This document shows, piece after piece, positions 5,878 through 12,173 of a DNA stretch of 13,164 nucleotides (positions are counted from its first letter, which is position 1; the number at the start of each line of letters is the position of its first letter). The stretch is from the NCBI GenBank assembly GCA_013215525.1, contig JABSQY010000044.1, positions 1 through 13,164 of the forward strand. The letters run 5' to 3'. The stretch comes from Nanoarchaeales archaeon (lineage in GTDB: Archaea > Nanobdellota > Nanobdellia > Woesearchaeales > UBA583). Under the pieces are notes generated by a model, which saw only the letters and a program-made list of their open reading frames with translations, was not told the DNA's origin and ran no database searches. Position numbers and translations under genes: made by a program.

Positions 5878-6552
5878 CTACATCAAATTCCTATCAAACA
5901 AACTCGTATAATATCTCCCCACAACAAGATGATCAACAACCTTAATGTCAAGAATCCCACAAGCCCGTACAAGTTTTTTAGTTAAATCAATATCCGCAAC
6001 ACTTGGTAAACTCTCTCCACTAGGATGATTATGAACAACTATAATTTTAAAACAATTATTCTGAAGTATTTTCTTTAAAACAATCTTTACATCAAAATAA
6101 CTCTTATTAAAACCACCTGAAAAAACAAACTCCTTCTTTATAGGTTTATTACGAGAATTCAAATAAATAATCATAACCTTCTCCTCACTCAAATGTAGAA
6201 AATCAGACTTTACATAAGAATAAATATCTTTTGAACATTTAAAACTAACATTATCAAGAACAGAACCACTCATCTGTACACGCCGCGATAGTTCAAATAA
6301 ACTAACAAGCACGCAAGCCTTCGAAGACTTAACACCTGAAAACTTTAAAAATTCTTCAAAAGAAGTTCGACAAATAACATTTAAATCAAATTTAGTTAAA
6401 ATCTCTCTAGACAAATCAATAACATTTTTAGACTTCGTCCCAGTACGTAGAATTATAGCAAGCAGTTCAACATTAGTTAAACTATTAGGGCCAAATTGAA
6501 TAAGTTTTTCCCGTGGCATCTCTTCCTTGAGTAATCCGCCAATTTGACCCAT
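5878..6552 (-). CDS. radC: RadC family JAMM-domain protein
   Basis: RadC proteins carry a helix-hairpin-helix part and a JAB1/MPN+ (JAMM) metalloprotease-like part. Their true role is unsettled, despite the old DNA-repair name. In 224 residues the first domain shows PREKLIQFGPNSLTNVELLA (13-32), then LRTGTKSKNVIDLS (35-48), a G-V-K-x-S-K-A-type hairpin (73-79) and ELSRRV (87-92). The JAMM domain carries HNHPSGESLPSVADIDL (174-190), with H174, H176, S183 and D187 in the metal-binding H-x-H...S...D pattern, an acidic pair at E123-E124, and VDHLVVG (206-212). Full length for the family; M12 is a possible alternative start. radC is mainly bacterial, so acquisition by transfer is plausible. It is divergent from the M50 protease gene. 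Confidence 0.93.
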   Translation of the reverse strand: MGQIGGLLKEEMPREKLIQFGPNSLTNVELLAIILRTGTKSKNVIDLSREILTKFDLNVICRTSFEEFLKFSGVKSSKACVLVSLFELSRRVQMSGSVLDNVSFKCSKDIYSYVKSDFLHLSEEKVMIIYLNSRNKPIKKEFVFSGGFNKSYFDVKIVLKKILQNNCFKIIVVHNHPSGESLPSVADIDLTKKLVRACGILDIKVVDHLVVGRYYTSLFDRNLM

Positions 6553-6772
6553 TGAATATATATGTCTTTTAAACTATTTAATTCTAATGTTGAGTTTTTG
6601 TCCAAAAAATCAATTTATGGATAAAAATCAAGCAAAAATGAACTAAAAACCATAATTAATATACTTTTATACACTACAAACTCAAAATATTATCAAAAAT
6701 AATGAAATAAAGTGAAAATAAACTAAAAAAAAGATACTTAAAAATATAAACAATAAAATATTTTCATAATCT
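6553..6772. promoter_or_regulatory. shared divergent upstream region of radC and the M50 protease gene
   Basis: This 220-bp region has no gene of its own. For radC, an A/T-rich TAAATAGTTT (minus strand, 6571-6580) lies about 24 nt before the start. For the plus-strand gene, TTAAAAATATAAA (6738-6750) is centred 29 nt before the ATG. I see no strong inverted repeat that would mark an operator. Confidence 0.4.
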
Positions 6773-7453
6773 ATGGCAGACTTTGTAGAGTTTAAAGAAG
6801 TTAGAAAAAAAGTAAAATTATTTAATATTGGAAAATATAAATTTTCAGATATTGAAATTAAACATTTAACAATTGCAATGATTATGATAATCTTATCAAT
6901 ATTTGTACACAATTACGGGCTAAGCACATTAATGAGTTCATTCTTATCAAAAGAATTTTTTATAATGCTTGGAATCTACGCATTAACAATAGGAACAGGA
7001 TTCATATTCCACGAACTAGGACACAAACTGGTAGCGCAACACTATCAATTTATCTCAGAATTTCGTGCAGACTTTCAAATGCTTGGAATTATGTTCATAA
7101 TGGCAGTATTTTTACCAATTTTATTTTTAGCACCTGGAGCAGTAATGATTTTAGGACGACCAACAATAAGACAAAACGGAATTATATCTGTAGCAGGTCC
7201 ACTTGTAAATTTAGGATTAGCAATTATATTTACATTTATAGCATTAGTATTTGGAACGCAAGGAATATTAGGAACGATTGTAATGACTGGAATAATTGTA
7301 AACTCATTTTTAGGAATTTTTAACATGTTACCAATGTGGGTACTTGATGGAAAAAAAGTTTGGGCATGGTCAAAACCAGTATGGACTGGTGTAATGTTAA
7401 TCTTAATTATTTTTCTAATGATAGGATATGGAAATATCCCGTTATTAGTTTAA
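6773..7453 (+). CDS. M50 family (site-2 protease-like) intramembrane zinc metalloprotease
   Basis: A 226-residue, polytopic membrane protein of the archaeal site-2 protease group, which cuts substrates within the membrane. The zinc motif HELGH is at 80-84 within a membrane helix (TIGTGFIFHELGHKLVAQ). The second signature, NMLPMWVLDGKKVW (184-197), supplies the N-x-x-P...L-D-G aspartate (D192). A middle NGIISVAGPLVNLGLA (135-150) matches the conserved G-P-x-x-N segment that precedes the last helices. About six membrane helices are visible, preceded by a soluble N-terminus of about 30 residues. All catalytic residues are present, so it should be active. Its substrate is unknown, and no neighbouring regulator or PDZ domain gives a clue. 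Confidence 0.9.
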   Translation: MADFVEFKEVRKKVKLFNIGKYKFSDIEIKHLTIAMIMIILSIFVHNYGLSTLMSSFLSKEFFIMLGIYALTIGTGFIFHELGHKLVAQHYQFISEFRADFQMLGIMFIMAVFLPILFLAPGAVMILGRPTIRQNGIISVAGPLVNLGLAIIFTFIALVFGTQGILGTIVMTGIIVNSFLGIFNMLPMWVLDGKKVWAWSKPVWTGVMLILIIFLMIGYGNIPLLV

Positions 7454-7482
7454 TAATAACATAATAATTATATCAAATAATA

Positions 7483-7496
7483 TAGATTATAATCTA
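7483..7496. terminator. perfect 14-bp palindrome after the protease gene
   Basis: TAGATTATAATCTA is its own reverse complement, 29 nt after the stop of the M50 gene. It could be part of a terminator or a protein-binding dyad; no loop separates the arms. Confidence 0.3.
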
Positions 7497-7498
7497 AT

Positions 7499-7597
7499 AT
7501 GAACAAATTCTTAACTTTTATTCTTCAAAAAAAACATATAAATCTCAAAAAAGTATACAAAACATTTTTAAATAATAAAATCCATAAATCACTATGA
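7499..7597 (+). CDS. possible 32-residue basic peptide
   Basis: A short frame beginning MNKFLTFILQKKHINL, rich in lysine, whose TGA overlaps the next gene's ATG in an ATGA arrangement. The overlap and an A/T box about 25 nt upstream are the only support. The next gene has its own TATA-like TTTAAATA at 7567-7574, which lies inside this frame, so the peptide may be fortuitous. Confidence 0.2.
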   Translation: MNKFLTFILQKKHINLKKVYKTFLNNKIHKSL

Positions 7598-7848
7598 TTA
7601 AAAAAAACTTAAATTCATCTACAAGAATTCTAAAAACTTTAATGGGCTTTGGATTGATAGGAATTTCATTAGCAGTATTTAATCCTCAATATTATTTAAT
7701 TTTATTTGTAATACAATTAATTGGATTTTGGAACGTAATACTTGGATTTGTGGGCTGGAGTCCAATATATTCAATGCTTGAGAAATCAGACTTTCCACTT
7801 CATCTGAATAAATTTTCTAAAAAAGAAATGCAAGACGCTTTAAAATAA
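7594..7848 (+). CDS. DUF2892-like two-helix membrane protein
   Basis: An 84-residue membrane protein resembling DUF2892 (the domain found alone or after rhodanese domains). It has a basic N-terminus with STRILKTLMGFGLIGI (9-24), two membrane helices (about 14-30 and 34-52), and a GFVGWSPIYSML segment (50-61) where the family usually has G-x-C-P-x-Y. The cysteine is serine here. A polar, charged tail (residues 63-84) follows. The domain's function is unknown even in well-studied members; it is inferred to sit in the cytoplasmic membrane. TTTAAATA centred about 24 nt upstream supports this ATG. A small GTACT-based hairpin at 7906-7920 precedes the tRNA promoter. Confidence 0.75.
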   Translation: MIKKNLNSSTRILKTLMGFGLIGISLAVFNPQYYLILFVIQLIGFWNVILGFVGWSPIYSMLEKSDFPLHLNKFSKKEMQDALK

Positions 7849-7905
7849 AATTAAAGTAGTTAAAAAATAATTTGAGATTAGAAATAATTAGATAAAAAAT
7901 ATAAA

Positions 7906-7920
7906 TGTACTAAAAGTACA
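7906..7920. terminator. short hairpin between the DUF2892-like gene and tRNA-Gly
   Basis: TGTACT and AGTACA flank an AAA loop, 9 nt before the tRNA-Gly TATA box. It may end the upstream transcript or bind a regulator. The stem is short, so confidence is low. Confidence 0.3.
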
Positions 7921-7928
7921 CCTAAATA

Positions 7929-7936
7929 TTTATAAA
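7929..7936 (+). promoter_or_regulatory. TATA box for tRNA-Gly
   Basis: TTTATAAA is centred 39.5 nt before the mature tRNA 5' end. With the usual archaeal spacing this places transcription about 10-13 nt upstream of the tRNA, leaving a short leader for RNase P to remove. Confidence 0.5.
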
Positions 7937-7971
7937 AGTAATTTCATACTTTAATATTATCTAATACTAAC

Positions 7972-8043
7972 GCATGTATAGTTTAGTGGTTATGACGTGA
8001 CCTTGCCAAGGTTGCAACCTGGGTTCAAGTCCCAGTACGTGCA
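7972..8043 (+). tRNA. tRNA-Gly(GCC)
   Basis: Folds fully by hand. The acceptor stem GCATGTA/TACGTGC has one G-U pair, and A is the discriminator base. The D arm is GTTT/TGAC. The anticodon stem is TGACC/GGTTG with loop TTGCCAA (anticodon GCC at 34-36). The T arm is CTGGG/CCCAG with TTCAAGT. It has no intron and no encoded CCA. It reads glycine codons GGC/GGU and is the substrate of the synthetase encoded at 2055. Confidence 0.95.
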
Positions 8044-8120
8044 TTTTAATAAGAGTAATCAAATTAAAAAAAAAGTAATAACATATAGTAAAAATAAATA
8101 CGAGTACAATATAATTGGTT

Positions 8121-8338
8121 GGGGAATTAGCTCAGCCTGGTTAGAGCGCAGGTCTTATAAGTTGACGATTAGTACAAAGTGAAAACTTTGTAATACGAAT
8201 TTAATATGATTTATGTTTAAGGAATTAAACAATAAATGAAATTATAAATGTAGTTAGCATAAACTGACTGTGAAATAACACATAAAAATCAAAGGCTAAG
8301 AAAGCCTGAGGTCCCGGGTTCAAATCCCGGATTTCCCA
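8121..8338 (+). tRNA. tRNA-Ile(TAT) with a 143-nt intron
   Basis: Exons 8121-8159 and 8303-8338 give a complete 75-nt cloverleaf. The acceptor is GGGGAAT/ATTTCCC plus A. The D stem is GCTC/GAGC. The anticodon stem is CAGGT/GCCTG with spliced loop CTTATAA (anticodon TAT). The variable loop is AGGTC, and the T arm is CCGGG/CCCGG with TTCAAAT. Most archaea read AUA with a CAU tRNA modified to agmatidine; a UAU anticodon is the minority solution, known from a few lineages including some reduced archaea (established knowledge). The TAT call is fixed by the intron boundaries. Shifting them would break the anticodon stem. CCA is not encoded. It lies 77 nt after tRNA-Gly with no obvious terminator between, so the two may be co-transcribed. 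Confidence 0.88.
8160..8302 (+). other. archaeal tRNA intron (bulge-helix-bulge, position 37/38) with ordered hairpins
   Basis: Exon CTTA (8154-8157) pairs with intron TAAG (8297-8300) as the 4-bp central helix. The flanking 3-nt bulges are TAA (8158-8160) and AAA (8301-8303), and cutting after the second base of each gives the exons. Inside are four consecutive hairpins: TACAAAGT-GAAA-ACTTTGTA (8173-8192); a 12-bp stem with one bulged A and GGAA loop (8209-8237); AGTTAG-CATAAA-CTGACT (8252-8269); and TGTG-AAATAA-CACA (8269-8282), sharing one base with the previous stem. There is no open reading frame, so it encodes no homing endonuclease. At 143 nt it is far longer than the typical 15-60 nt archaeal tRNA intron. 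Confidence 0.82.
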
Positions 8339-8429
8339 TATTTTTTGGGAAAGTGATTTTTTATTCTAAATACAAAATAATATTTTAATTAATCTAAATA
8401 TTTTATTCTATGAAAAATTAATATAAAAA

Positions 8430-8437
8430 TTTATAAA
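8430..8437 (+). promoter_or_regulatory. TATA box for the LysE-type exporter gene
   Basis: TTTATAAA is centred 25.5 nt before the ATG at 8459. No ribosome-binding sequence is visible. Confidence 0.5.
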
Positions 8438-8458
8438 TTAAATAAATCTAAAATTAAT

Positions 8459-9070
8459 ATGGGTTTTTTAGAAAGTATATTAATTGGTTTTTCAATCTCC
8501 GCGATACCAGGTCCAATTTTCTTTGAGATTGTAAGAAGAGTTTTAACTAAAAACTTTTGGTCAGGGATTTCTATTTCAATTGGAGATTTCATTGGAAATT
8601 TTTTAATTTTATTATTAATCTTTTTTGGAGTAAGTACATTTTTAACTTCTCAAACTGCGCAATCAATATTATTTATAACAGGAAGTTGTATTTTAATTTG
8701 GTTAGGTATTACCGCACTAAGATTAAAAAAAGAAGAAATAGATAATTCATATAAAAATAAAATAAGTAATAAAAACTCAATTTTAATAGGTTTAGGAATT
8801 TCCATTTCAAGTCCAATTGTAATTGCATTTTGGATTTCTTTATCTGGTTCTTATCTAGTACAATTTACATCTAAAAATGTAGCATTTTTAAATATATTTT
8901 ATATTACATTAGGGTTTGTTTTATTTCATTTAATATTAGCATTAATTATACATTTTACAAAACATAAAATATCTTCAAAAAATATTATTAAATTTTCAAA
9001 AGTATTTGGAATCATTTTAATTTTATACGGAATAAAGTTTTTTTATAATTTAATTAAAATAATTATTTAA
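8459..9070 (+). CDS. LysE/RhtB family transporter
   Basis: A 203-residue protein with six hydrophobic segments and the family's N-terminal signature. Residues 9-20 read IGFSISAIPGPI, where the P-G-P follows the first helix. Then come FFEIVRRVLTKNFWSGISIS (21-40) and a G-D-F-I-G-N segment (42-47) in helix 2. A lysine-rich cytoplasmic loop at 89-106 and a SSPIVIAFW stretch (117-125) complete the usual LysE layout of 3+3 helices. Members export amino acids or related small molecules from the cell; substrate cannot be told from sequence. It is monocistronic by spacing. An AATTAAA/TTTAATT dyad (9082-9101) follows the gene. Confidence 0.85.
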   Translation: MGFLESILIGFSISAIPGPIFFEIVRRVLTKNFWSGISISIGDFIGNFLILLLIFFGVSTFLTSQTAQSILFITGSCILIWLGITALRLKKEEIDNSYKNKISNKNSILIGLGISISSPIVIAFWISLSGSYLVQFTSKNVAFLNIFYITLGFVLFHLILALIIHFTKHKISSKNIIKFSKVFGIILILYGIKFFYNLIKIII

Positions 9071-9081
9071 AATAGTTAATT

Positions 9082-9101
9082 AATTAAAATATTATTTAAT
9101 T
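9082..9101. terminator. A/T hairpin after the LysE-type gene
   Basis: AATTAAA (9082-9088) and TTTAATT (9095-9101) flank a 6-nt loop 11 nt after the stop, and TTTTAAAAA follows. It is weak thermodynamically but correctly placed. Confidence 0.35.
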
Positions 9102-9153
9102 TTAAAAAGTACTTCGAAAGTTTATTAAATGAATAAAAATAAAATAAATTATA

Positions 9154-9756
9154 ATGAAGACTTATCTAATCAACAACCGAGAAATAAAAATCAAATCCCA
9201 CCAATTCTCAGGAACACAATCCAAAATAGAATACACACAGCAAATCTACACAGCATTAAAAAAAATTGGAGTTGAGTCAAAATACATAAACTTTGAATCA
9301 GATGAGACGCACGCAAAACTTGAATGGGAAATAAATAAAAATAAATTCACATTTAGTTGTATGAGTCAAGACACAGAGGAACAAAATGTTGGAGCAATAT
9401 CTCAGGCAATCCAAGAAGATGTGAGACAGATTATGAGAGGAATAAAAGATTTAAACCTTGTGATGAGACAATACGGTGACCAAAAAAATGAATATAAGAA
9501 ACCAAAAACAATGTTAGACTTTGAAACAAATAATAAAACTGAAAAAAAACATACTCAAACAACAATTGGAGATTTTGATAAAGATAAAAAAGAAGAAGAA
9601 ATAATCGAAATTAACTCAGAGATTGAAGCAAAACTTGTAATCCAAGATATTAAAAATAAATATCCAAACTTTAGAAACTATAACTTATTACCACAAACTG
9701 AAAGAAACTTATTAAGAAAGGCGCACGCCTACCTTGGGATTGTTGTGAAATTTTAA
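9154..9756 (+). CDS. uncharacterised 200-residue protein, two parts joined by a charged linker
   Basis: I do not recognise a named family. The N-terminal half has strands (KTYLINNREIKIK, 2-14; AKLEWEINKNKFTFSCMS, 54-71) followed by an amphipathic helix, AISQAIQEDVRQIMRGIKDL (81-100), and LVMRQYGDQK (102-111). The middle (112-152) is a lysine/glutamate-rich linker. The C-terminal part is helical and basic (EAKLVIQDIKNKYPNF, 158-173; RNLLRKAHAYLGIVVKF, 184-200). The strand-helix pattern and arginines suggest a protein- or nucleic-acid-binding module, but this is inference. Codon use includes more CAA/ACA-rich stretches than lysE. A TATA-like GTTTATTAAAT near 9120-9130 lies about 29 nt upstream. 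The next gene is also unrecognised. Confidence 0.65.
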   Translation: MKTYLINNREIKIKSHQFSGTQSKIEYTQQIYTALKKIGVESKYINFESDETHAKLEWEINKNKFTFSCMSQDTEEQNVGAISQAIQEDVRQIMRGIKDLNLVMRQYGDQKNEYKKPKTMLDFETNNKTEKKHTQTTIGDFDKDKKEEEIIEINSEIEAKLVIQDIKNKYPNFRNYNLLPQTERNLLRKAHAYLGIVVKF

Positions 9757-9770
9757 ATAAAAATACTTAA

Positions 9771-9778
9771 ATATATAA
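9771..9778 (+). promoter_or_regulatory. TATA box for the gene at 9802
   Basis: ATATATAA within CTTAAATATATAAAC is centred 27.5 nt before the ATG at 9802, fitting a leaderless transcript separate from the upstream gene. Confidence 0.45.
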
Positions 9779-9801
9779 ACATACTTTTTTTATATGATAA
9801 T

Positions 9802-10308
9802 ATGAACAATATAGATAGAAATAATTTAGCAGAATTTCAAGGTATAAAACCATATATTTCTCTAATAAGTGGAAGAATTATGGGAATAAAAGGCCACATT
9901 AAAAAAATTCAAGAAAATAAATATAAAACTCAAATCGAATTAATGAAAAGTTTCAATGATAAATATCCCAAGCAACAGGAACAATTTGAAACATTTAAAA
10001 CTCAAATTGAAAATATTAAAAAAACTCAAAGTGAGAATAAATCATATAACTTTGAGATTATAGATGATATATATAATCAAATTTTAGAAATCATTATTGT
10101 TTTAGAAAAAATTAATCAATTTAAATTCGATTCAAATGATTTTAATTCAAAAGACATACAGTATTATGAAATTAAAACATTAAATGATTTATTAACTAAA
10201 CTAAACACATTAAAGAAAACTAGATTTAGTGACATATTTAAAGGTGATTATACAAATGTAAAAATATATGGTGGAATTTTTAATCCACTTAATTGGTTTA
10301 AAAAATAA
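9802..10308 (+). CDS. uncharacterised helical 168-residue protein
   Basis: No family recognised. The sequence is almost wholly helical with heptad-like runs suggesting coiled coils: about residues 32-76 (IKKIQENKYKTQIELMKSF and onward) and 84-104 (YNFEIIDDIYNQILEIIIVL). A hydrophobic patch ends the protein (YGGIFNPLNWFKK), which might anchor to a membrane or partner. No signal peptide or membrane helix is clear. The gene is lysine- and asparagine-rich, as expected from base composition. ATG at 9802 is chosen over the out-of-frame ATG at 9794, which stops after three codons. The clear TATA box at 9771-9778 supports it. A 6-bp hairpin follows the stop. Confidence 0.6.
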   Translation: MNNIDRNNLAEFQGIKPYISLISGRIMGIKGHIKKIQENKYKTQIELMKSFNDKYPKQQEQFETFKTQIENIKKTQSENKSYNFEIIDDIYNQILEIIIVLEKINQFKFDSNDFNSKDIQYYEIKTLNDLLTKLNTLKKTRFSDIFKGDYTNVKIYGGIFNPLNWFKK

Positions 10309-10309
10309 T

Positions 10310-10324
10310 ATTTGAAACTCAAAT
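10310..10324. terminator. hairpin after the 168-residue gene
   Basis: ATTTGA and TCAAAT flank an AAC loop, beginning 2 nt after the stop codon. Confidence 0.4.
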
Positions 10325-10379
10325 TTAACTAATTATAATAACACGCAACAAATAAATAAAAACATCAACAAATAATATT

Positions 10380-11186
10380 ATGAAAGTAATAAGTTGGAAT
10401 GTCAAATTCGATAATTCGACAGCAGAACAAAGTATAAACAAACTCTTAGAAAATGAGCAGGCAGACGTTTTCTGTTTTCAAGAAATCAACAAAGACATAC
10501 TAAAATTTCTAAAAAACAAACACCAATTCCAACTACACTATGAACTAGAAACTACAAAAAACCTGAATCAAACAAATGAACTAAAAACATATGTTGTAAT
10601 ACTATCTAAATACGTAATTCTAAACAAAGGCAAAGTACACATCGTTGAGCCAAACAAAAAGATATCAAAAGTTACAAAATATCTACAAAAATATTTAAAA
10701 AAACATTCAACAATGTTTGAAAACTATACATCTGAATATGCAATATATATAGATATAAAAAGATTATCCGACCATAAACAATTTAGAATTTTTAACACTC
10801 ATCTAAAAAGATTTACAACACCAATAAATAGAATTCATCAATTCAAAAAACTAATTCATATAATGGACAGAACAAAACAAAATATTATATGTGGTGACTT
10901 TAATATAATGGATACATTCTTATCAAAATTCTCTGGAACAATTTTTAATTCATCACTTAAAGATAATTTTAAATTTAATGAGCGAAATGAATTTGAGGAC
11001 ATATTTAAAATTCACAAATTTCAAAATCCATTTTCCAAACAATCAACATTTAATTTTAAAAAAATTATAAATCTACAACTAGACCACATCCTCGTGCCAG
11101 AACATACAAAAGTCAAAAATCAAAAAGTATTAGAAATAAAAAAGTATAACTCAGACCACGCGCCAATATATTTAGAAATAGAATAG
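10380..11186 (+). CDS. endonuclease/exonuclease/phosphatase (EEP) superfamily protein
   Basis: A 268-residue cytoplasmic metal-dependent hydrolase of the fold shared by exonuclease III, DNase I, phosphoinositide phosphatases and deadenylases. Catalytic motifs occur in order: SWNV with N7 (5-8); CFQEIN with the metal ligand E35 (32-37); NTHLKRF with H141 (139-145); CGDFNIMD with D173 and N175 (171-178); LDHILVP with D235 (234-240); and SDHAPI with D259 and H260 (258-263). All essential residues are present, so activity is expected. The lack of the exonuclease III-specific segments argues against an AP endonuclease, but the substrate cannot be assigned. No signal peptide is seen. An A/T box near 10349-10360 lies about 26 nt upstream. 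Confidence 0.9.
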   Translation: MKVISWNVKFDNSTAEQSINKLLENEQADVFCFQEINKDILKFLKNKHQFQLHYELETTKNLNQTNELKTYVVILSKYVILNKGKVHIVEPNKKISKVTKYLQKYLKKHSTMFENYTSEYAIYIDIKRLSDHKQFRIFNTHLKRFTTPINRIHQFKKLIHIMDRTKQNIICGDFNIMDTFLSKFSGTIFNSSLKDNFKFNERNEFEDIFKIHKFQNPFSKQSTFNFKKIINLQLDHILVPEHTKVKNQKVLEIKKYNSDHAPIYLEIE

Positions 11187-11200
11187 TTTTTAATTAAAAA
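11187..11200. terminator. T-rich palindrome after the EEP gene
   Basis: TTTTTAATTAAAAA starts at the base after the stop codon and is a perfect palindrome beginning with a T run, which could serve as an archaeal U-tract terminator. Confidence 0.35.
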
Positions 11201-11228
11201 TAATATAATTAAATAAATTAAAACAAAA

Positions 11229-11237
11229 ATATATAAA
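11229..11237 (+). promoter_or_regulatory. TATA box for the GNAT gene
   Basis: ATATATAAA is centred 30 nt before the ATG at 11263, close to the spacing seen before glyS and pyrF. Confidence 0.45.
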
Positions 11238-11262
11238 TAAAATATAAACTAAATATAATATA

Positions 11263-11718
11263 ATGGAAGAAATTAAAATAGAACAAATTCAAAATAAATA
11301 TAAAAATGAATTTATTAGTTCTTTTTCAGATGGAAGTTATTTTGACAACGAAAAAGAAGCAGAGGGACACTTTAAACTATATCTAAAATCAAAAAGATTA
11401 TATCTATTATTTGAAAATGAAAACTTAATAGGGTTTTTTAACTATTTTTATCAATACTCACACTTCGCAAATTACCTCGAAGATATTAGCGTAAATAAAA
11501 ACTATCAAAAAAAAGGATACTCTAAATATCTACTATCTAAATACATAGAAATTTCTAAAGAACAAAAAACAAAGAATGTAATAGCACTAAGCTCAACACA
11601 TCTAACAAATAAAACATCACAACAAATGCACAAAAGTTTTGGATTTGAAGAAATCGGAACATTAAAAAAATTACACTACGGAATTGATGAAATTTTTTAC
11701 GCGTATAATCTAAAATAA
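11263..11718 (+). CDS. GNAT family N-acetyltransferase
   Basis: A 151-residue GNAT-fold enzyme that would move an acetyl group from acetyl-CoA to an amine; the acceptor is unknown. Acetyl-CoA-binding motif A is clear: YLEDISVNKNYQKKGYSKYL (71-90), with Q82-x-x-G85-Y-S in the Q/R-x-x-G-x-G/A pyrophosphate loop and a strand EDISV before it. Strand 4 (LLFENENLIGFFNYFY, 48-63) precedes it. Motif B follows as KNVIALSSTHLTNKTSQQMH (104-123), then KSFGFEEIGTLKK (124-136), the typical 'y...GF...g' ending. Full length for a single domain. The gene appears monocistronic, with its own TATA box 30 nt upstream, so neighbours do not reveal the substrate. Confidence 0.88.
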   Translation: MEEIKIEQIQNKYKNEFISSFSDGSYFDNEKEAEGHFKLYLKSKRLYLLFENENLIGFFNYFYQYSHFANYLEDISVNKNYQKKGYSKYLLSKYIEISKEQKTKNVIALSSTHLTNKTSQQMHKSFGFEEIGTLKKLHYGIDEIFYAYNLK

Positions 11719-11759
11719 AGATAAAAGATTATAAACATTGAAAACATATAACAAATAAA

Positions 11760-12173
11760 ATGAAAAAAAATATAAATAAAAAAACAAACAAAAACGACAA
11801 AATGCCAACAGCACTAAAAGTTGTATTCGCACTTTCATTACTTTGGATATTAGGTTCAATCTTTGCACTCTCAGGAAGACTTGAATTAGGAATCCCATTC
11901 TTTGGATTTTATTTGTATGGTTTTTCAGCAGGATTAGTAGTATATTTATTAGACATAATTGGACCTATTGCATTTCTAATTGGATTATGGAATAAAAAAA
12001 CGTGGGCAGTTCCAGTTGCGTACACATATTTAATAATATTTATATTAAATTCAATAGTTGCACTATTTACGTTAGGAGATAAGTTCACAACAGGACAAAT
12101 CTTAATTCCAGCACTCGTATATTTCATATTTCTTGCAACAATATGTAAAAATAAAAAATATTTTAACAAGTGA
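11760..12173 (+). CDS. four-helix membrane protein, unknown function
   Basis: A 137-residue integral membrane protein with a basic, lysine/asparagine-rich N-terminus (residues 1-14) and about four helices: 18-38, 46-72, 81-103 and 110-128, ending in a charged NKKYFNK tail. A Gly/Phe-rich segment (LGIPFFGFYLYGFSAG, 43-58) opens helix 2. M15 (MPTALKVV) is a possible later start that would drop the basic leader; a TATA-like ATTATAAACAT near 11729-11738 favours the ATG at 11760. The stop overlaps the next gene's GTG as GTGA, so the two are likely translated together. No family recognised. Confidence 0.7.
   Translation: MKKNINKKTNKNDKMPTALKVVFALSLLWILGSIFALSGRLELGIPFFGFYLYGFSAGLVVYLLDIIGPIAFLIGLWNKKTWAVPVAYTYLIIFILNSIVALFTLGDKFTTGQILIPALVYFIFLATICKNKKYFNK

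Noticed and set aside
7075..7326. Minus-strand reading frame inside the M50 protease gene
   Set aside because: A shadow of a gene with clear catalytic motifs; it has no promoter or start context of its own.
7997..8182. Plus-strand frame running through both tRNA genes
   Set aside because: It overlaps the tRNA-Gly and the first exon and intron start of tRNA-Ile, whose folds account for the sequence.
8160..8302. C/D-box guide RNA inside the tRNA intron
   Set aside because: A CTGA that could be a D box occurs near 8264, but no good RTGATGA C box is placed near the ends, so the pair is not convincing.
8121..8338. Reading the intron-bearing tRNA as elongator tRNA-Met or tRNA-Ile(CAT)
   Set aside because: The loop reads CTTATAA after exact splicing at the bulge-helix-bulge, so position 34 is T, not C.
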